A stretch of 64,000 bases of DNA from Beta vulgaris subsp. vulgaris (Eukaryota > Streptophyta > Magnoliopsida > Caryophyllales > Amaranthaceae). The notes under the pieces are model-generated. The model was not told the DNA's origin, made no database searches, and saw only the letters and a list, made by a program, of their open reading frames with translations. A program made the translations under genes and the position numbers. Numbering within the stretch: position 1 is the first letter of the stretch; each line of letters begins with the position of its first letter. This document shows positions 34,516-45,377 of this stretch, one piece after another. Location: positions 15,626,955-15,690,954 of the forward strand of contig NC_079208.1 of the NCBI RefSeq assembly GCF_026745355.1, given 5' to 3'.

Positions 34516-36030
34516 CACTAGTACAAAAAATGCAATTTGCGTCGGATGTGAGGCGCCTATTTGCGTCGGACTTCGGTGCGACGCCAAAGCCCTCGACGCA
34601 AATGAATGATAAACGATCTGCGTCGTATGCGGAAACGACGCAGATGGTTCACCTATTTGCGTCGCACCTTTATACGGTACGACGCATGCCTTATACAATC
34701 TTGTTTTTCACCCACAAAAAAGGAAGATATGCGTCGCATATAGTACCACATCCGACGCAAATTGATTTTTTTTTAAAAAAAAATCATCATTTGCGTCGCA
34801 TAAGGCTCAATAAACGACGCAAATTTGCGATTTTTTAACTAAAAAAATAAAATTTGTTGAACTGAACACAACAAACAGATACAGAAACGAAACTAAAACA
34901 GAATAGATACAACAAGATGTATACTCACACCAAAAACTGATCTGAAAAAAAAAACAGAATAGATAGAACGAAAAAAATATATAAAAAATGATAAGCTAAA
35001 AAATATGTTGAGAAGATACAGAATTAACTGAAAATTCGACAAAATATGTACAAAATGAAAAATAAACAACAAAAAATTGAGAAAAGAAGCGTGCAGATCT
35101 GAAAAAAATGTAGAATACAACACGAATTGATGCAACAATTCGTTAATCCAAAAAAAAATGCTCTAAAAATCCTAAAAAACAAATCTGTCAAAATACAACA
35201 ACTAAAATCCTAAAAACCTGAGATCTGAAAACTTTTCGTTGCTGACATGAGATCTGACACACAATAGAGCAATGAACATCAACAATCACCGCGACGAACC
35301 ACCGCGACGAACCACCGCGAACGAACCACCGCGACGAACCACCGCGAACGAACCACCGCGAACCAGTGCCGACGAACCACCGCGACGAACCAGCGCCAAC
35401 GAACCAGAAAGATGAACCAGCGCGACGAACCAGCGCGACGAACCAGCGCGACGAGGAGAAAGAAGAGAGTGTCGACGACGAACCAGCGCGATGAGGAGAG
35501 AGAAAAGAAAGATGCGGCCAGGCAGCAGTTAGAGAGGAGATTGAGGAATTTAGGAGGGAAAGAGGAGATTGAAGGTAGCGAAAATTTTAGGGTTTGCTGT
35601 TTAGAGAGGGTGAGAGAGAGAGAGAGAGATAGGGGGGAAGGGTGAGAGACGGCTTGTATAATTTTAGGGTTTGGGGGGTTTGAGCGAAAATTTTAAAGGG
35701 CTTTTGGCGGATGTGCGTCGGATGGGCCAAAGGGTCCGACGCACATGATCCTTTTGCAACGCACATTGCTATAGTGCGACGCAGATAGGGCTTAAAAATT
35801 TGTCACCTGAATGCAGGGATGTGCGTCGGATGGGCCTCAATATCCGACGCATATGGGCTATATGCGTCGCACATCAATAGGGTACGACGCATATAGCTCG
35901 TATATGGTGCTTATGCAGTGATTTTGTGCGTCGATTCATTGTTGCATGCGACGCAAATGGTATTTGTGCGTCGTTTCCGTGTTTGGGCGACGCAAATGGG
36001 GCGACGCAAATTGACCTTTTTCTACTAGTG
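34516..36030. mobile_element. CACTA (En/Spm-type) non-autonomous element (1515 bp) nested in the copia reverse transcriptase
   Basis: Ends CACTAGTACAAAAA and TTTTTCTACTAGTG, with the 3-bp target duplication TTT on both sides (34513-34515 and 36031-36033). Both subterminal regions carry about ten TGCGTCG/CGACGCA motifs in alternating orientation (about 34541-34825 and 35710-36013), as expected for transposase-binding sites. The centre has a CGACGAACCAGCGC minisatellite (35283-35460) and a short basic ORF (35412-35645) of doubtful meaning. Confidence 0.93.
35283..35460. repeat. Minisatellite CGACGAACCACCGC inside the CACTA element
   Basis: About a dozen imperfect 13-15-bp units (CGACGAACCACCGC, later CGACGAACCAGCGC). 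GC-rich against an AT-rich background. Confidence 0.85.
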
Positions 36031-36630
36031 TTTGCAACAAGCGGAGAACTACTACCAGTAGGGAACTTGAGGAGGACATAGAAGTGTCACAACTGCTGCA
36101 CTTGAAACCAAAGATAATAGGAAATTGATGAAACGAGTGAACCAAGCTCGAGGAGCTTGTTTCAAACCATAAATGTGGACTAAGGGAGACGATAAATATG
36201 AGTAGGTTTAGATGGATGAATATAACCCGGAGGTTGACGCATATAAACCTTTTCATGAAGAAAACCATGAAGAAAATCATTTTTGACATCTAATTAACGA
36301 ATAGACCATTTAAGAGAAACAACAATAGTAAGAACTAAGCGAACAATAGTAGGCTTAATAACAGGACTAAACGTTTCAAAGTAATCAATACCTGCCTGCT
36401 GGTGATTTCAAAAAACGACACGCCTGGCTTTGAACCATTCCACAAAACCATCAGAATTATATTTAATCCGATAAACCCACTTACAACCAAGTAAATTCTT
36501 ATCATAGTTGTGAGGTACCAACTCCCATGTATTATTATTTATTAAAGCCTTATATTCATCAAGCATAGCTTGACACCAACGTGAGTCTTTAGAAGCTTAT
36601 TTAAAGTTAGAGGGTTCAGACTCAACAACA

Positions 36631-38760
36631 TCAACTATTAAATTCATAAAAATCTTGGGCTTAGACACACCATCTTTGAGCCTAGTGACCATGGGATGAC
36701 GATTAAGGGGAACACATGAACCTCGAGTGGGAGGGGATGGAGAGACACGGAAAGGAGAGAGGGAGGGCTCAAGAGCCGACTGTTGTGGGCTAGCGACATA
36801 ACACGGCCTAGGGAGGGGTGCTTCAAGGCTGGCGGGCGATGGGAGCCTAGCAGGCGAGGCACGGGGCTCACTAGAACATGCGTGTGATCGAGCGATCGTT
36901 GGGTGGGCAGCGGGCCCAGCAGGAGGCCGGGGATGGGGAGGAAATGGGAGAAAACCCATTGGGCGCTGGCTCGTCATTGGGCCAGGCAGATCTTGGCACG
37001 AGTGAGGAGAGTGGCCCAGCGAGAGCCGGATCCTCAGCACACCTAGCAGACAAAAAATGATGGGAAGGGGGAGGCCCAGTGGGTGCTATGCGAGCTGGCG
37101 GGTGAGGGGCCGAGACAACCACGTGGCTGGTGGAGGTTAGGGAAACATGCGACGCCGGTGACACACGGAGGACATTGGTCAGATTTTAATCAAATATTAG
37201 GACCATGGGGGAGGTGTGAGGCATAGTAGACGCTGAACCAACAAGTGTACGATAAGAAAACTTATGTTCATGAAAAAGAACATGACGACTAGGGAACACT
37301 TTTGTTGGTAGTAGGATCAAAACAACGATACCCTTTATAATCCTGTGCATTTCCAATAAAAACACATGTTTTAGACTTAGGTTGTAGTTTGTGATTTTTA
37401 GAATTCAGAAATAAAGGAAAGCATTCACAACCGGTGGAAGTTTTCAAAAAATGATAGGAAGGGGGACGATGAAACAATTTTTCAAAAGGTGAAACACCCC
37501 TAAAACCGAGCTAGGAAATCTATTAATTGTATAGGTGGCAATGTATGATGCATCAACCCAAAATTCAGCAGGAAAGTTAGAATGAATGATCATAGTATGA
37601 GCCATTTCAATGATATGACGATGTTTGCATTCTGCAACACCATTTTGAGATGGAGTATGGGGACAAGATTTTTGAAATATTTTGCCATTGTCACGAAAAT
37701 GTTGGAGAATAGGGGAATTATGAAATTCCCTACCTCCATCACTTTGACAATTTTAATCATGCAATTAAATAGATTTTCAACCATCTTTTGAAAAACAAGA
37801 AATTGAGAATAAGCCTCTAATTTTCGACGTAAGGGATAAATCCAATAATATCACAAAAAAATCATCAACAAACACAACATAATAACTATATAATTGATTT
37901 GACAAAACAGGACATTGCCACAGATCATTGTGAATTTTATATAAAGGATACGGAGAAACATGTTCAACCGAATCAAAAGGTAAACGATGTATCTTTCCTG
38001 ACTTATATCCAACACAATCATTATGAAACTTAGAAGTACATGTGATAGACTTATTTGAACATAAAGATCCTAAGATGCTAGAAGAGGTATGACCCAAACG
38101 AGCATGCCACGCGTCACCCGACTCCTTAGTGGCTAGGAAAGCAGGAACTGGAGTCACAGGAGGGACACCAATAGGCTGAAGAGGGTAGACACCTTGCTTA
38201 CTGAATCCCCGAAGCAGAACCTCCCCCGTTGTCTGGTCCTTAACCAAAATAAATTTTTTATCAAAACTCACAACACAATCATTTTCTTGACACAACTTGA
38301 TAAATGATAATAAATTATGTTTCAAGTTAGGAACATGACAGACATATGATGACTAGAGAGGACGACTAGTAGTTTTTAAGGTTAAATTACCAGTATTTTT
38401 AATAGCGAGTAAGGTACCATTACCAACTACAACAAAACTAGACCCAGTATAAGGAATATTAGCAGAGAACTTACCATCATGAGGGGCCATGTGACATGCA
38501 GCTCCCGAATCCGGGTACCAAACTGAATCATTAGCTTCACCATCAACAGACTGTACAGCTAAGGCTCGAGTGACACTTTCAGATGAAGGCAAAATAAAGC
38601 TGGAATTGAATCTTTGAGGACAATAAGTAGCTTGATGACCTGGAAACCAACAAAGACCACAAGTATCGGAAGTAGGGGTAGAGTACTACATTGCTACTTG
38701 AAGAATTACTCCCTGTTGAAGACAACTTATTAGTAATATAATTTATGCAAGGAACACTAT
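36631..38760 (-). pseudogene. Copia zinc knuckle, protease and integrase region
   Basis: In - strand order: a CCHC knuckle CGLCWFPGHQATYC (about 38665-38624), protease VWYPDSGAACHM (about 38525), gag-pre-integrase DAWHARLGHTSSSIL (about 38120), integrase pieces (LYKIHNDLWQCPV, YVVFVDDFF; about 37945-37860), FIGNAQDYKGYRCFDP (about 37350), and a GC-rich Pro-rich spacer (37040-36700) ending in NRHPMVTRLKDG, the usual lead-in to the copia reverse transcriptase. Stops and frameshifts separate the blocks. Confidence 0.85.
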
Positions 38761-38782
38761 AGGATGACAAGTTAGAATATTT

Positions 38783-39531
38783 GCCAGGTGAAGGAGCAAT
38801 TGAAGCAATCATTCACACAAGCTGAGATCAGAAACATGAGGCAATATTCATGCAGTGAAGCATGTGTATGAAGTACTGATGGGTGAACAAGAGAGAGTTC
38901 ACTGGGATAGAGTAATATGGAATAAGATGAATCTCCCAAAACATAGGTTCATTTCCTGGTTGGCTATTCAGGGTAAATTACAGACAAGTGCAAAATTGAT
39001 TGTGATGGGTATAAGTAACAGTGATACATGTTTGTTATGTGGTAGTTATAAAGAAGATCATTCACATCTCTTCTTTAAATGCCAATTCAGTCTAGCATGT
39101 CTGAAATATGTCAAGGAATGGATTCATTGCCCAGCACAAACAGAAGACTTGCATCAGATAATTACCTGGATTCAGAATAGCAGAAGGACTAAATTCCAGA
39201 AACATGAATTCATTTTGTTGGTGTTGCTACCTTGGTCTATATGATATGGCAAAGTAGAAATAAAGTCTTTTGGGAGCAATGTGCTCCAAGTATTAGTTTA
39301 GTTTGCAAGCAAGTGATGAGTATTGTTAAAGCTAGAGTAAGGGTAGTATTACCTAAAAAAATTACTAGAAAAGATGGGGAATGGTTCCTTAGTCTTTAAT
39401 GATTGTATTAAAATAGTGCCTTTCTAAGGTTGAGGGAGTCCAACCTAGTTGGTTTGGTTCCCTTTGATAGGTTTGGTTGTAAATTGTTGTTCAATATATG
39501 ATATTCTCACTTGCTTAGCAAAAAAAAAAAA
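38783..39531 (+). mobile_element. 5'-truncated LINE fragment with zf-RVT domain, nested in copia gag-pol
   Basis: Flanked by the 12-bp duplication GTTAGAATATTT (38771-38782 and 39532-39543) and ending in A(12). Its + strand frame (38855-39244) encodes WNKMNLPKHRFISWLAIQGK and CLLCGSYKEDHSHLFFKC, the reverse transcriptase zinc-binding region of plant LINEs, then a frameshift. Its orientation is opposite to the host copia element. Confidence 0.9.
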
Positions 39532-39544
39532 GTTAGAATATTTA

Positions 39545-40419
39545 CTCATACCATTGGAGCGTCCCCGATTTGCATTGTTGTTGTTGTTGTTACCAGAACC
39601 ACGAGAATTATTGTTACCCCCATTACCACCACCATTACCACGATTATTCTGATTTCGATTATTGTTACCCCCACGAATTCTGTTATTTCTCCCCCTATTC
39701 CTCCCTCCTGAATTTGGTTTAGAGGAGGAACCAGAACCAAAACCAAAAGACTGAACTGCAACTAAGGCATGCTGAGAGGAGGAATCAAAACCATCCTTCG
39801 AACTTTTCAGACGTTGTTCATGAAGAAGCAACTTAGGGCGCAAATCATCAAAACTAAGAGGGAAAGGGTAATGCAGCAGAGTGGTAACTATATGATCATA
39901 ATCAGAATCACGATCAAAACCAAACAACGTATGTTGAACTAAATCCTGATTAGAGACATGACACTGAATAGCAGCTAAGGAATCAGCAATAACCTTTATC
40001 TCACGCAAATAACCATCCATAGACTGCTAATCACGCAAATAACCATCCATAGCTATACTAGCATGCATGAATCTAGTTTGTAAATGATTCCATAATTCCA
40101 TAGAGGTGGATAAATCATGCACATCAACAAAGACATCACGAGACAACGTGGCAAAAATCCAAGATTTAATTTGTTGATCAACATGCATATATTCATAGAA
40201 AGATTCATTAGGAATCAAAACACCACGATCATTAATAATAGTAGCAGGAGGAATATAAATAGTGCCTTCAACCATAACAAGCAGTTGATGTGAAAGAAGC
40301 AAACAAGTAATCTGCATTTTCCACAACAAATAATCCTCATGGGAAGAAAGAGTGATAGTTACCAGATTACTGAGATTAGGAGCAAAGATTTGCGGTAAGG
40401 AAAAATATAACGGTGACAC
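39545..40419 (-). pseudogene. Copia Gag, frame-broken
   Basis: Two open blocks, 40419-40027 and 40020-39545. The first has SHEDYLLWKMQITCLLLSHQL and WIFATLSRDVF. The second has MDGYLREIKVIADSLAA, then an Asn/Gly/Arg-rich tail (about 39700-39560). This is the copia Gag (UBN2-type) layout. A short duplication of TAATCACGCAAATAACCATC (at about 40000 and 40029) interrupts the frame. Confidence 0.8.
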
Positions 40420-40793
40420 AGGTTGGGGTTGGGGAACGACGCTAGTGGGCGTGACCGACGAGGCCCCGAAAAACCGGGTGGGAAACGCGTGATGATGACG
40501 TCAGTGAGGCAGCGCTGAGTAGGGTGGTGGAAACCTCGTGAAGACCCGTGGTGGTGGCGCCAGCAGAGGACCACGGCTGCGAGAAGAAGGACGCAGGGAA
40601 GAGCGTCAACACGCTAGCGGCGGTTGTCTGCTGGGATGGGAACCCACGCGGCGAGTAGGGAGACAAACTGACTGGAATAGTCGCCGGCAGTGGCTGGTCG
40701 AGGAAGGCGGCAGGGGCGAAGAGGAGGCCGGGAGGTCCATCGAGGAAAAAAAAGATTTGTGAAGGAAATTTTTTTTTAGAAAAACCTAGGTTG

Positions 40794-40801
40794 TGATACC
40801 A
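40794..40801 (-). promoter_or_regulatory. Primer-binding site for initiator-Met tRNA
   Basis: TGGTATCA immediately follows the 5' LTR on the - strand. Complementarity to the 3' end of the initiator methionine tRNA is the standard for this copia group. Confidence 0.75.
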
Positions 40802-40937
40802 TGTACAAGTGTGGATAATAATTGTGTTAACCTTGAGTAGGTTAACCCTAGCATTGAATATATATAGTATTTACAATACAGGCCTACAACTAGTAAAAGT
40901 TAATTCTAGCCTTTACATATAATGTTACTCTAATACA
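40802..40937 (-). repeat. 5' LTR of the copia element
   Basis: Pairs with 32898-33033. About 14 mismatches over 136 bp by eye. Confidence 0.88.
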
Positions 40938-41033
40938 ATCATTTGTGTCACTCCATCTCATTGATTGACTGTTAATTACATATAAGATTTGATTTTTCAA
41001 ATCTAATAATTTTTGTCTAATAATAGAGATTAA

Positions 41034-42798
41034 GGGTGCGTTCTATTCAACTTATTGGCCCTGAACTTATTGGACTTTATCTGAACTGAACTTATTGAAC
41101 CTGAACTGAACTTATTAGAACCTATTAAACCTGGTTGGACCTGATTCAACTTATTGGACCTGATTGAACCTGATTGGAACTTATTGGACCTTATTGGAAC
41201 TTACTGACCTTATTGAAACTTATTAGACCTTATTGGCCCTGATTGAAACTCATTAGACCTAATTGAAACTTATTAGACCTTATTGGACCTGATTGAAACT
41301 TAATTGACCTTATTAGACAAAAACATTGACCATGAATAACATAAATATTACCACTAACGTAAATACTACGCCTCAAAATTTTTTATGGAGTAATAATTAT
41401 TATAATTCGTCCTTTAAAAAATAATGATTATTAATTATCTCTTATGATAATTAATTTAACAAAAGAATTTACTATTTATATATTTGCCTATACATAACTT
41501 TCACCACTAATATATCTAATAGTCTTGTTTTGATTTTATAAAACACTAGTAGAAAATCAAAAATTAATTAACATTTATTGCTAACAAGTTAAAATTGGCA
41601 TATATAAAAAAAATTCTCACTTCACTTTCATTATTGTGAAGGTAAGTAGATAGCATTAACTCCTTCCTTCATTTCTTCTCCTTTCTTCTTCTTTCATTTA
41701 TGTGAATGTACTAGAGGATAAAAATAAAACAAAAAGAAAGAGAAACAAAATGGTCAAAATCACCGTAGCTTTGCATGACATTGCTTCATTCATTTCTTCT
41801 CCTTTCTTCCTTCTGTTTTTTTTTTTTTTTTTTTTTTTTGCTTTTCTCCAATACTCCATTAGAGGCACAATCGCGAAGTCACCAATCATAATCACCCATT
41901 TTCGCAAGTAGTTAAAACCATGGAACCAAGAGCTGATTTAAATTTGATTGACAAGACGAGAACAAAGAATATGGAGATAACTCGGGCGAAAATTGCAGAT
42001 GAAATATGGTTGGATGTTGGTGAAGAAAACGTATTGATTGAAGAGGATGATGTAGAAGATGAAGAAAGATACTCCAGTGATGATAATGAAGCAATCAATT
42101 GATAACATTTATATCTTTTATTGTTATTAGTAACGAAAACATGTTATCTCTAGTTATTTAAAGACGAATTACAAAATATTGTAATTATAATAATTATTAT
42201 TATTATTGTTAACCTTTATTATTTGACCATGATTATAATATTATTTAATAGCAATATAAATAATCAAATAATAGACAATAATACAAGTATAATACTATAC
42301 ATTGTGGTACTTTAATAAAAAATTCTAATAATAACATAATCAGCTAATAGTAATATGAATAATAAAATAATAGACATAATACAAATAAATAATAAAATAA
42401 TAGACATAATATTAATAAATAATGAAATAATAGACACTAATACAAGTATAATACTATATAATCATTGTGGTACTTTAATTAAAATTCTAATAATAACATA
42501 ATTAGCTAATAGTGATATGAAATTATGAATAACAAAATAATGGACAATAATACAAATGTTTATTAAATATTGACTATTTGGACCTTATTGGACCTTATTA
42601 CACCTGATTGGAACTTATTGGACCTTATTAGACCTGATTGTAACTTATTGCGTCTGATTGGAACTTATTGCACCTGATCGGAACTTATTGGACCTTATTA
42701 GACCTTATTGGAACTTATTGCCTTATTAGACCTTATCTGAAGTTATCTGAACTTATTGGACCTGAAATTTAATTTTTTAAGTTAAACAGAACGCGCCC
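41034..42798 (+). mobile_element. PIF/Harbinger-type internally deleted element in unit A (1765 bp)
   Basis: Ends GGGTGCGTTCTATTCAACTT and, complemented, GGGCGCGTTCTGTTTAACTT. Target TAA on the left (41031-41033) and AAA on the right, against the empty site AGATTAATCTC of unit B. Both ends carry about 250-300 bp of degenerate repeats built from TTATTGGACCTGATTGGAAC. Only the last codons of a transposase-like ORF remain (41920-42102). A related element, in opposite orientation, lies in unit C. Confidence 0.82.
41920..42102 (+). pseudogene. C-terminal remnant of a Harbinger-type transposase (ALP1-like end)
   Basis: 60 residues with ITRAKIADEIWLDVGEE followed by a Glu/Asp-rich tail. Harbinger/ALP1-type nucleases typically end with a helix like R-x-x-IA-x-x-(I/M)W-x-(D/N), which this resembles. 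The same tail exists on the - strand at 57392-57530. Too short to be functional alone; similarity judged by eye. Confidence 0.45.
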
Positions 42799-42801
42799 AA
42801 A

Positions 42802-43321
42802 TCTCTATTATATAAGTCAAGGGAGGAGGTGTGGTGTCCTCTTTTGAAGTGACCAAAATACCCTTAATGATCTAATTAATGGAATTAAAAAAATTACAAA
42901 AGCAAATCGTTTAAAAATTCTCATTCCAACTTGCCATTTAAAATAAGTTTTAAATGGTATATGCATCAAATACTTCAATCAAAAATTAAATGGACAAAAT
43001 ATTTATACCTTATAAAAAAAGATGGCATACATAACGTGCACATAAAAAGTATGAACATTCACTACCTTTGATACTCTTTAATTCAGTTAAACCAACCCAT
43101 TATTTTTGTTATTTCTGTTCAATATTCATTCACAAAAAATTAATGTTAACAATCACTCACAACCTTTTTATTTTTTTATATTAGCGAATAATATATCTAA
43201 ATTCATCTAATTGTTGAATTTTTCACATTTAAGTTTAATCATAAATAAAGTACGAATGGAGTATCTAATAGAATAACAAATTTTGAAATTAACGCACGCA
43301 TCGCGTGCATATGAAGGCTAG
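42802..43321 (+). mobile_element. Non-autonomous Helitron in unit A (520 bp)
   Basis: Starts TCTCTATTATATAAG after an A and ends ...GGCTAG before a T. A perfect hairpin GCACGC-ATC-GCGTGC lies 10 bp before the CTAG end. No target duplication. A relative occupies the same site in unit B, while unit C shows the empty site. Confidence 0.85.
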
Positions 43322-43756
43322 TAATATTAAATGGCAAGACTCGTCAATTATTCAGTCCACTCATCCGTTGCCATCAAGAGAGCGCACCTTATTTTAAGAA
43401 AGTAGCTAGATCATGCGTTACTATAATAAGATCGGCAGATCCGGAAATCCCACCAAAAAAGGAAACTCAAGTTTTATTTAACAAGAAATTAAAATCCGCA
43501 TGACGTGCTTCCCAGTTGCCAGTTCCCAACTTCTCTCGCTGATCTGCTGCTATTCAATATATGCAAGTGGCATGTGCTTATGTGATAAGATACACAGATA
43601 ATCATGCAGAGATTATTTAACACAAGAAATAAACAATCAAACGAAGTGCTTCCCTCTGCTATAAAACCATCTTTGTAGAAGTGTAGTTAATAACTCAGAA
43701 ATCAAAAGTGAGAAAAAAAACACTATTTTAGTATCATTACTACTCACAGCCGTGAG
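43322..43756 (+). promoter_or_regulatory. Promoter and 5' leader of cysteine-rich peptide gene A
   Basis: About 430 bp are conserved with units B (52617-53061) and C (58143-58588). A TATAAAA box at 43660-43666 is preceded by GAAGTGCTTCCCTCTGC. The ATG lies 97 bp downstream of the box, so the leader is probably about 65 bp. The leader contains no upstream ATG in good context. Confidence 0.8.
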
Positions 43757-44050
43757 ATGGAGATGAAGAAAAACATGAATGTGAAGGGAGTGCTTAGTTT
43801 GGTGTTGATGCTAACCATTGTGATGCTAGCCACAACACCTCAATCCACCTTTGCTGTTCGTCCCCTCTCAAACATTATGTTTGAAGGGATTGGTATCAAC
43901 ACCCAACCTCTTGCTTGCGTTTGGTATAATGAAGCATGTGGTCCTTTCTACCCTTGTTGCGGAAAATGTTATTGTGACTTCGTCTTTTCTGCTGGAGGAT
44001 TTAGGTGCACAAATACCGCCTTTGATTCTTCTCAAACATGCAAAATATAA
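43757..44050 (+). CDS. Secreted cysteine-rich (knottin-like) peptide, copy A, 97 aa
   Basis: Residues 1-33 form a signal peptide (basic start, hydrophobic core LSLVLMLTIVMLA, likely cut after TFA33). A short propiece or N-terminal part (34-53) and a Cys-rich domain (54-97) follow. Eight cysteines are at 54, 61, 67, 68, 71, 73, 84 and 95: C-x6-C-x5-CC-x2-C-x-C-x10-C-x10-C. The C-x6-C..CC..C..C core matches inhibitor cystine knots such as the Mirabilis and Phytolacca antimicrobial peptides, with an extra C-x-C hairpin pair. The gene is single-exon, has its own TATA box, and is identical in protein to copy B. I infer a secreted, disulphide-stabilised defence or signalling peptide; the exact family and activity are not known to me. 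Confidence 0.85.
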   Translation: MEMKKNMNVKGVLSLVLMLTIVMLATTPQSTFAVRPLSNIMFEGIGINTQPLACVWYNEACGPFYPCCGKCYCDFVFSAGGFRCTNTAFDSSQTCKI

Positions 44051-44712
44051 TCTAGCATGTTAAAAAAAACGACGGTTAATTAATATGGTTTGGATTATAA
44101 AATATTTCAGTTTGGATGCTTCTTCAATCTGCTGGTTGTAATAGTTAAATAAAGTTGTCACCCGCTCCTCGTAGTGATTAGTATGTGGTTTGGTATAATA
44201 AAAGTTGATGTGTTTTATTTGATTGTAACTTAAGTTGTCATCGTCATTGTTACCGACTTGGTTTATTAGTTCTTGATCGTTCAATTCTAAATATCTAAAT
44301 TTCCCTCTATTCCGTTTTAAACCCCTAATGGTTCTCTTTTCAAAAGTCAAATATCATATGTTGATCATAAATTCAAACTAATACATAAGTTGAAATTCTA
44401 CTTATAAGATATTTTAATGGGTATATTCAAGAATTAATATATCAGTTCGTTTTTAAATTTCTTCTCATTACATAATTAAAGATATTGCTTGTAAAGTTGT
44501 ATATTGAAAACTCTTGGAAAAGAAATGAGAAATTTAAAATGAGGAGTATTATTATATAATTGAAACAAGATCCTAGGACAGATTCAAAAAGGTGTGGGAG
44601 GACTTTTATCAAATCAACTAGCAGTGCTAGCAAAATGGCGTACCTATTTGCAAGAGTGCATGTATATACTAATTGAAATTGGATGTCCTAATGTGGCTAT
44701 GCCGTGTAGGAG
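44051..44712. repeat. 3' flank of peptide gene A
   Basis: Conserved with 53356-54475 (unit B, minus a Helitron), 58883-59493 (unit C) and 60811-61412 (unit D). No gene. A possible poly(A) signal region, TATAATAAAAG, is at about 44193. Confidence 0.75.
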
Positions 44713-44720
44713 CCTAGCGT

Positions 44721-45369
44721 TAGGCATGGGCAAGGGTCGGATCTGGGTCGGGTCCAGTCGGATCCTAGACTCAGAACATAAATTTTTTTGCAGACTCGGA
44801 CCCTAAGGGTCTGAAAAAATTGGACCCTGACCCAGATCCTTAAGGTCTGGAGGATCCTGGCCTAAATTCTTTATTTTGCCAAATTTTCAGCATTATTAAT
44901 ATCAGTAATCATTTGAAATTCGTATGAAACAAACACAAACATATAGATTGAAAAAAAGTAACAAACACAAACTTATAAACTTTAAGGAAAAATGAAATAA
45001 ACACAATTCACAGACATATAAACTGAAAAAAAACGAAACAAACACAAACATACAAACTGAAAAAAAAATGAAACAAACACAACTTACATGAGACTTCAGA
45101 ATAGGTGTTTTGGTGTTTTAGTTTAGGTTTTAGTCTTTTAGAAAATCAGTTTTTTTTTCAAAAAAAGTTAAAATTGTATATAATAAATAAGCTTAGGGTC
45201 TACGGGTCGGGTCTGCGGCCAAAATTTTAAGACCCGGACACTAAAAAATTCACGTGGACCCAGACCTGGACCCGGATCCTTAGGGTCTGAAAAAGTTGGA
45301 CCCAAACCCTTAAATTAGGGTCGGATCCAACAGGGTCTAGGTAGGGTCCGAGACCCATGCCCATCCGTA
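44721..45369. mobile_element. hAT-type non-autonomous element in unit A (649 bp)
   Basis: Ends TAGGCATGGGCA and TACGGATGGGCA (complement), with 8-bp target copies CCTAGCGT (44713-44720) and CCTAGCAT (45370-45377). The unbroken CCTAGCATG site is present in unit D (61413), with near matches in B (TCTAGCATG, 54475) and C (60538). The terminal regions repeat GGGTCGGGTCC/GACCCGGACC blocks. A truncated relative is at 21950-22110. Confidence 0.92.
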
Positions 45370-45377
45370 CCTAGCAT

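Larger units (their letters stand above)
33034..36630 (-). pseudogene. Copia reverse transcriptase and RNase H region, split by two insertions
   Basis: On the - strand: reverse transcriptase from about 36630 (WELVPHNY-like, [31 protein letters not shown]) to 36031, interrupted by the CACTA element. It continues 34512-34103 (FLSRNKYVTDSLRKF, ADPTDYHSMVGALQYLTITRPDI, HAVKRIFRYLQ), is interrupted by the hAT element, and ends 33546-33034 (YSDADWAGCPDT, YCDNVSATYL, NPVHHDRSKHIDVDYHF, DIFTKGL). Further stops (for example a TAG in the VSTQSKV-like motif near 33136) show it was already decayed. Confidence 0.85.
32898..40937 (-). mobile_element. Ty1/copia retrotransposon (Tnt1/Retrofit-like), containing three nested insertions
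   Basis: Short LTRs (136 bp) at 40802-40937 (5') and 32898-33033 (3') on the - strand enclose gag, protease, integrase, reverse transcriptase and RNase H. The primer-binding site TGGTATCA at 40794-40801 follows the 5' LTR and matches the initiator-Met tRNA end used by this group. The flanks join to give the empty site TTTATACAATCATTTGTG found at about 51568 and 56263. Removing the hAT (33547-34102), CACTA (34516-36030) and LINE (38783-39531) insertions leaves about 5.2 kb. The LTRs differ at about 14 of 136 positions by eye, so the insertion is old. Confidence 0.9.

Noticed and set aside
35412..35645. Arg/Glu-rich ORF inside the CACTA element
   Set aside because: Mostly a translation of the CGACGAACCAGCGC minisatellite and a GAGAGA run.
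39449..39761. Leu/Pro-rich and Val/Thr-rich + strand ORFs over the copia Gag tail
   Set aside because: Antisense shadows of the Asn/Gly/Arg-rich Gag tail.
43757..44063. Second-frame 70-aa ORFs overlapping each peptide gene
   Set aside because: Shadow frame of the real CDS; lacks a signal peptide and has no reason to be conserved beyond the main frame.
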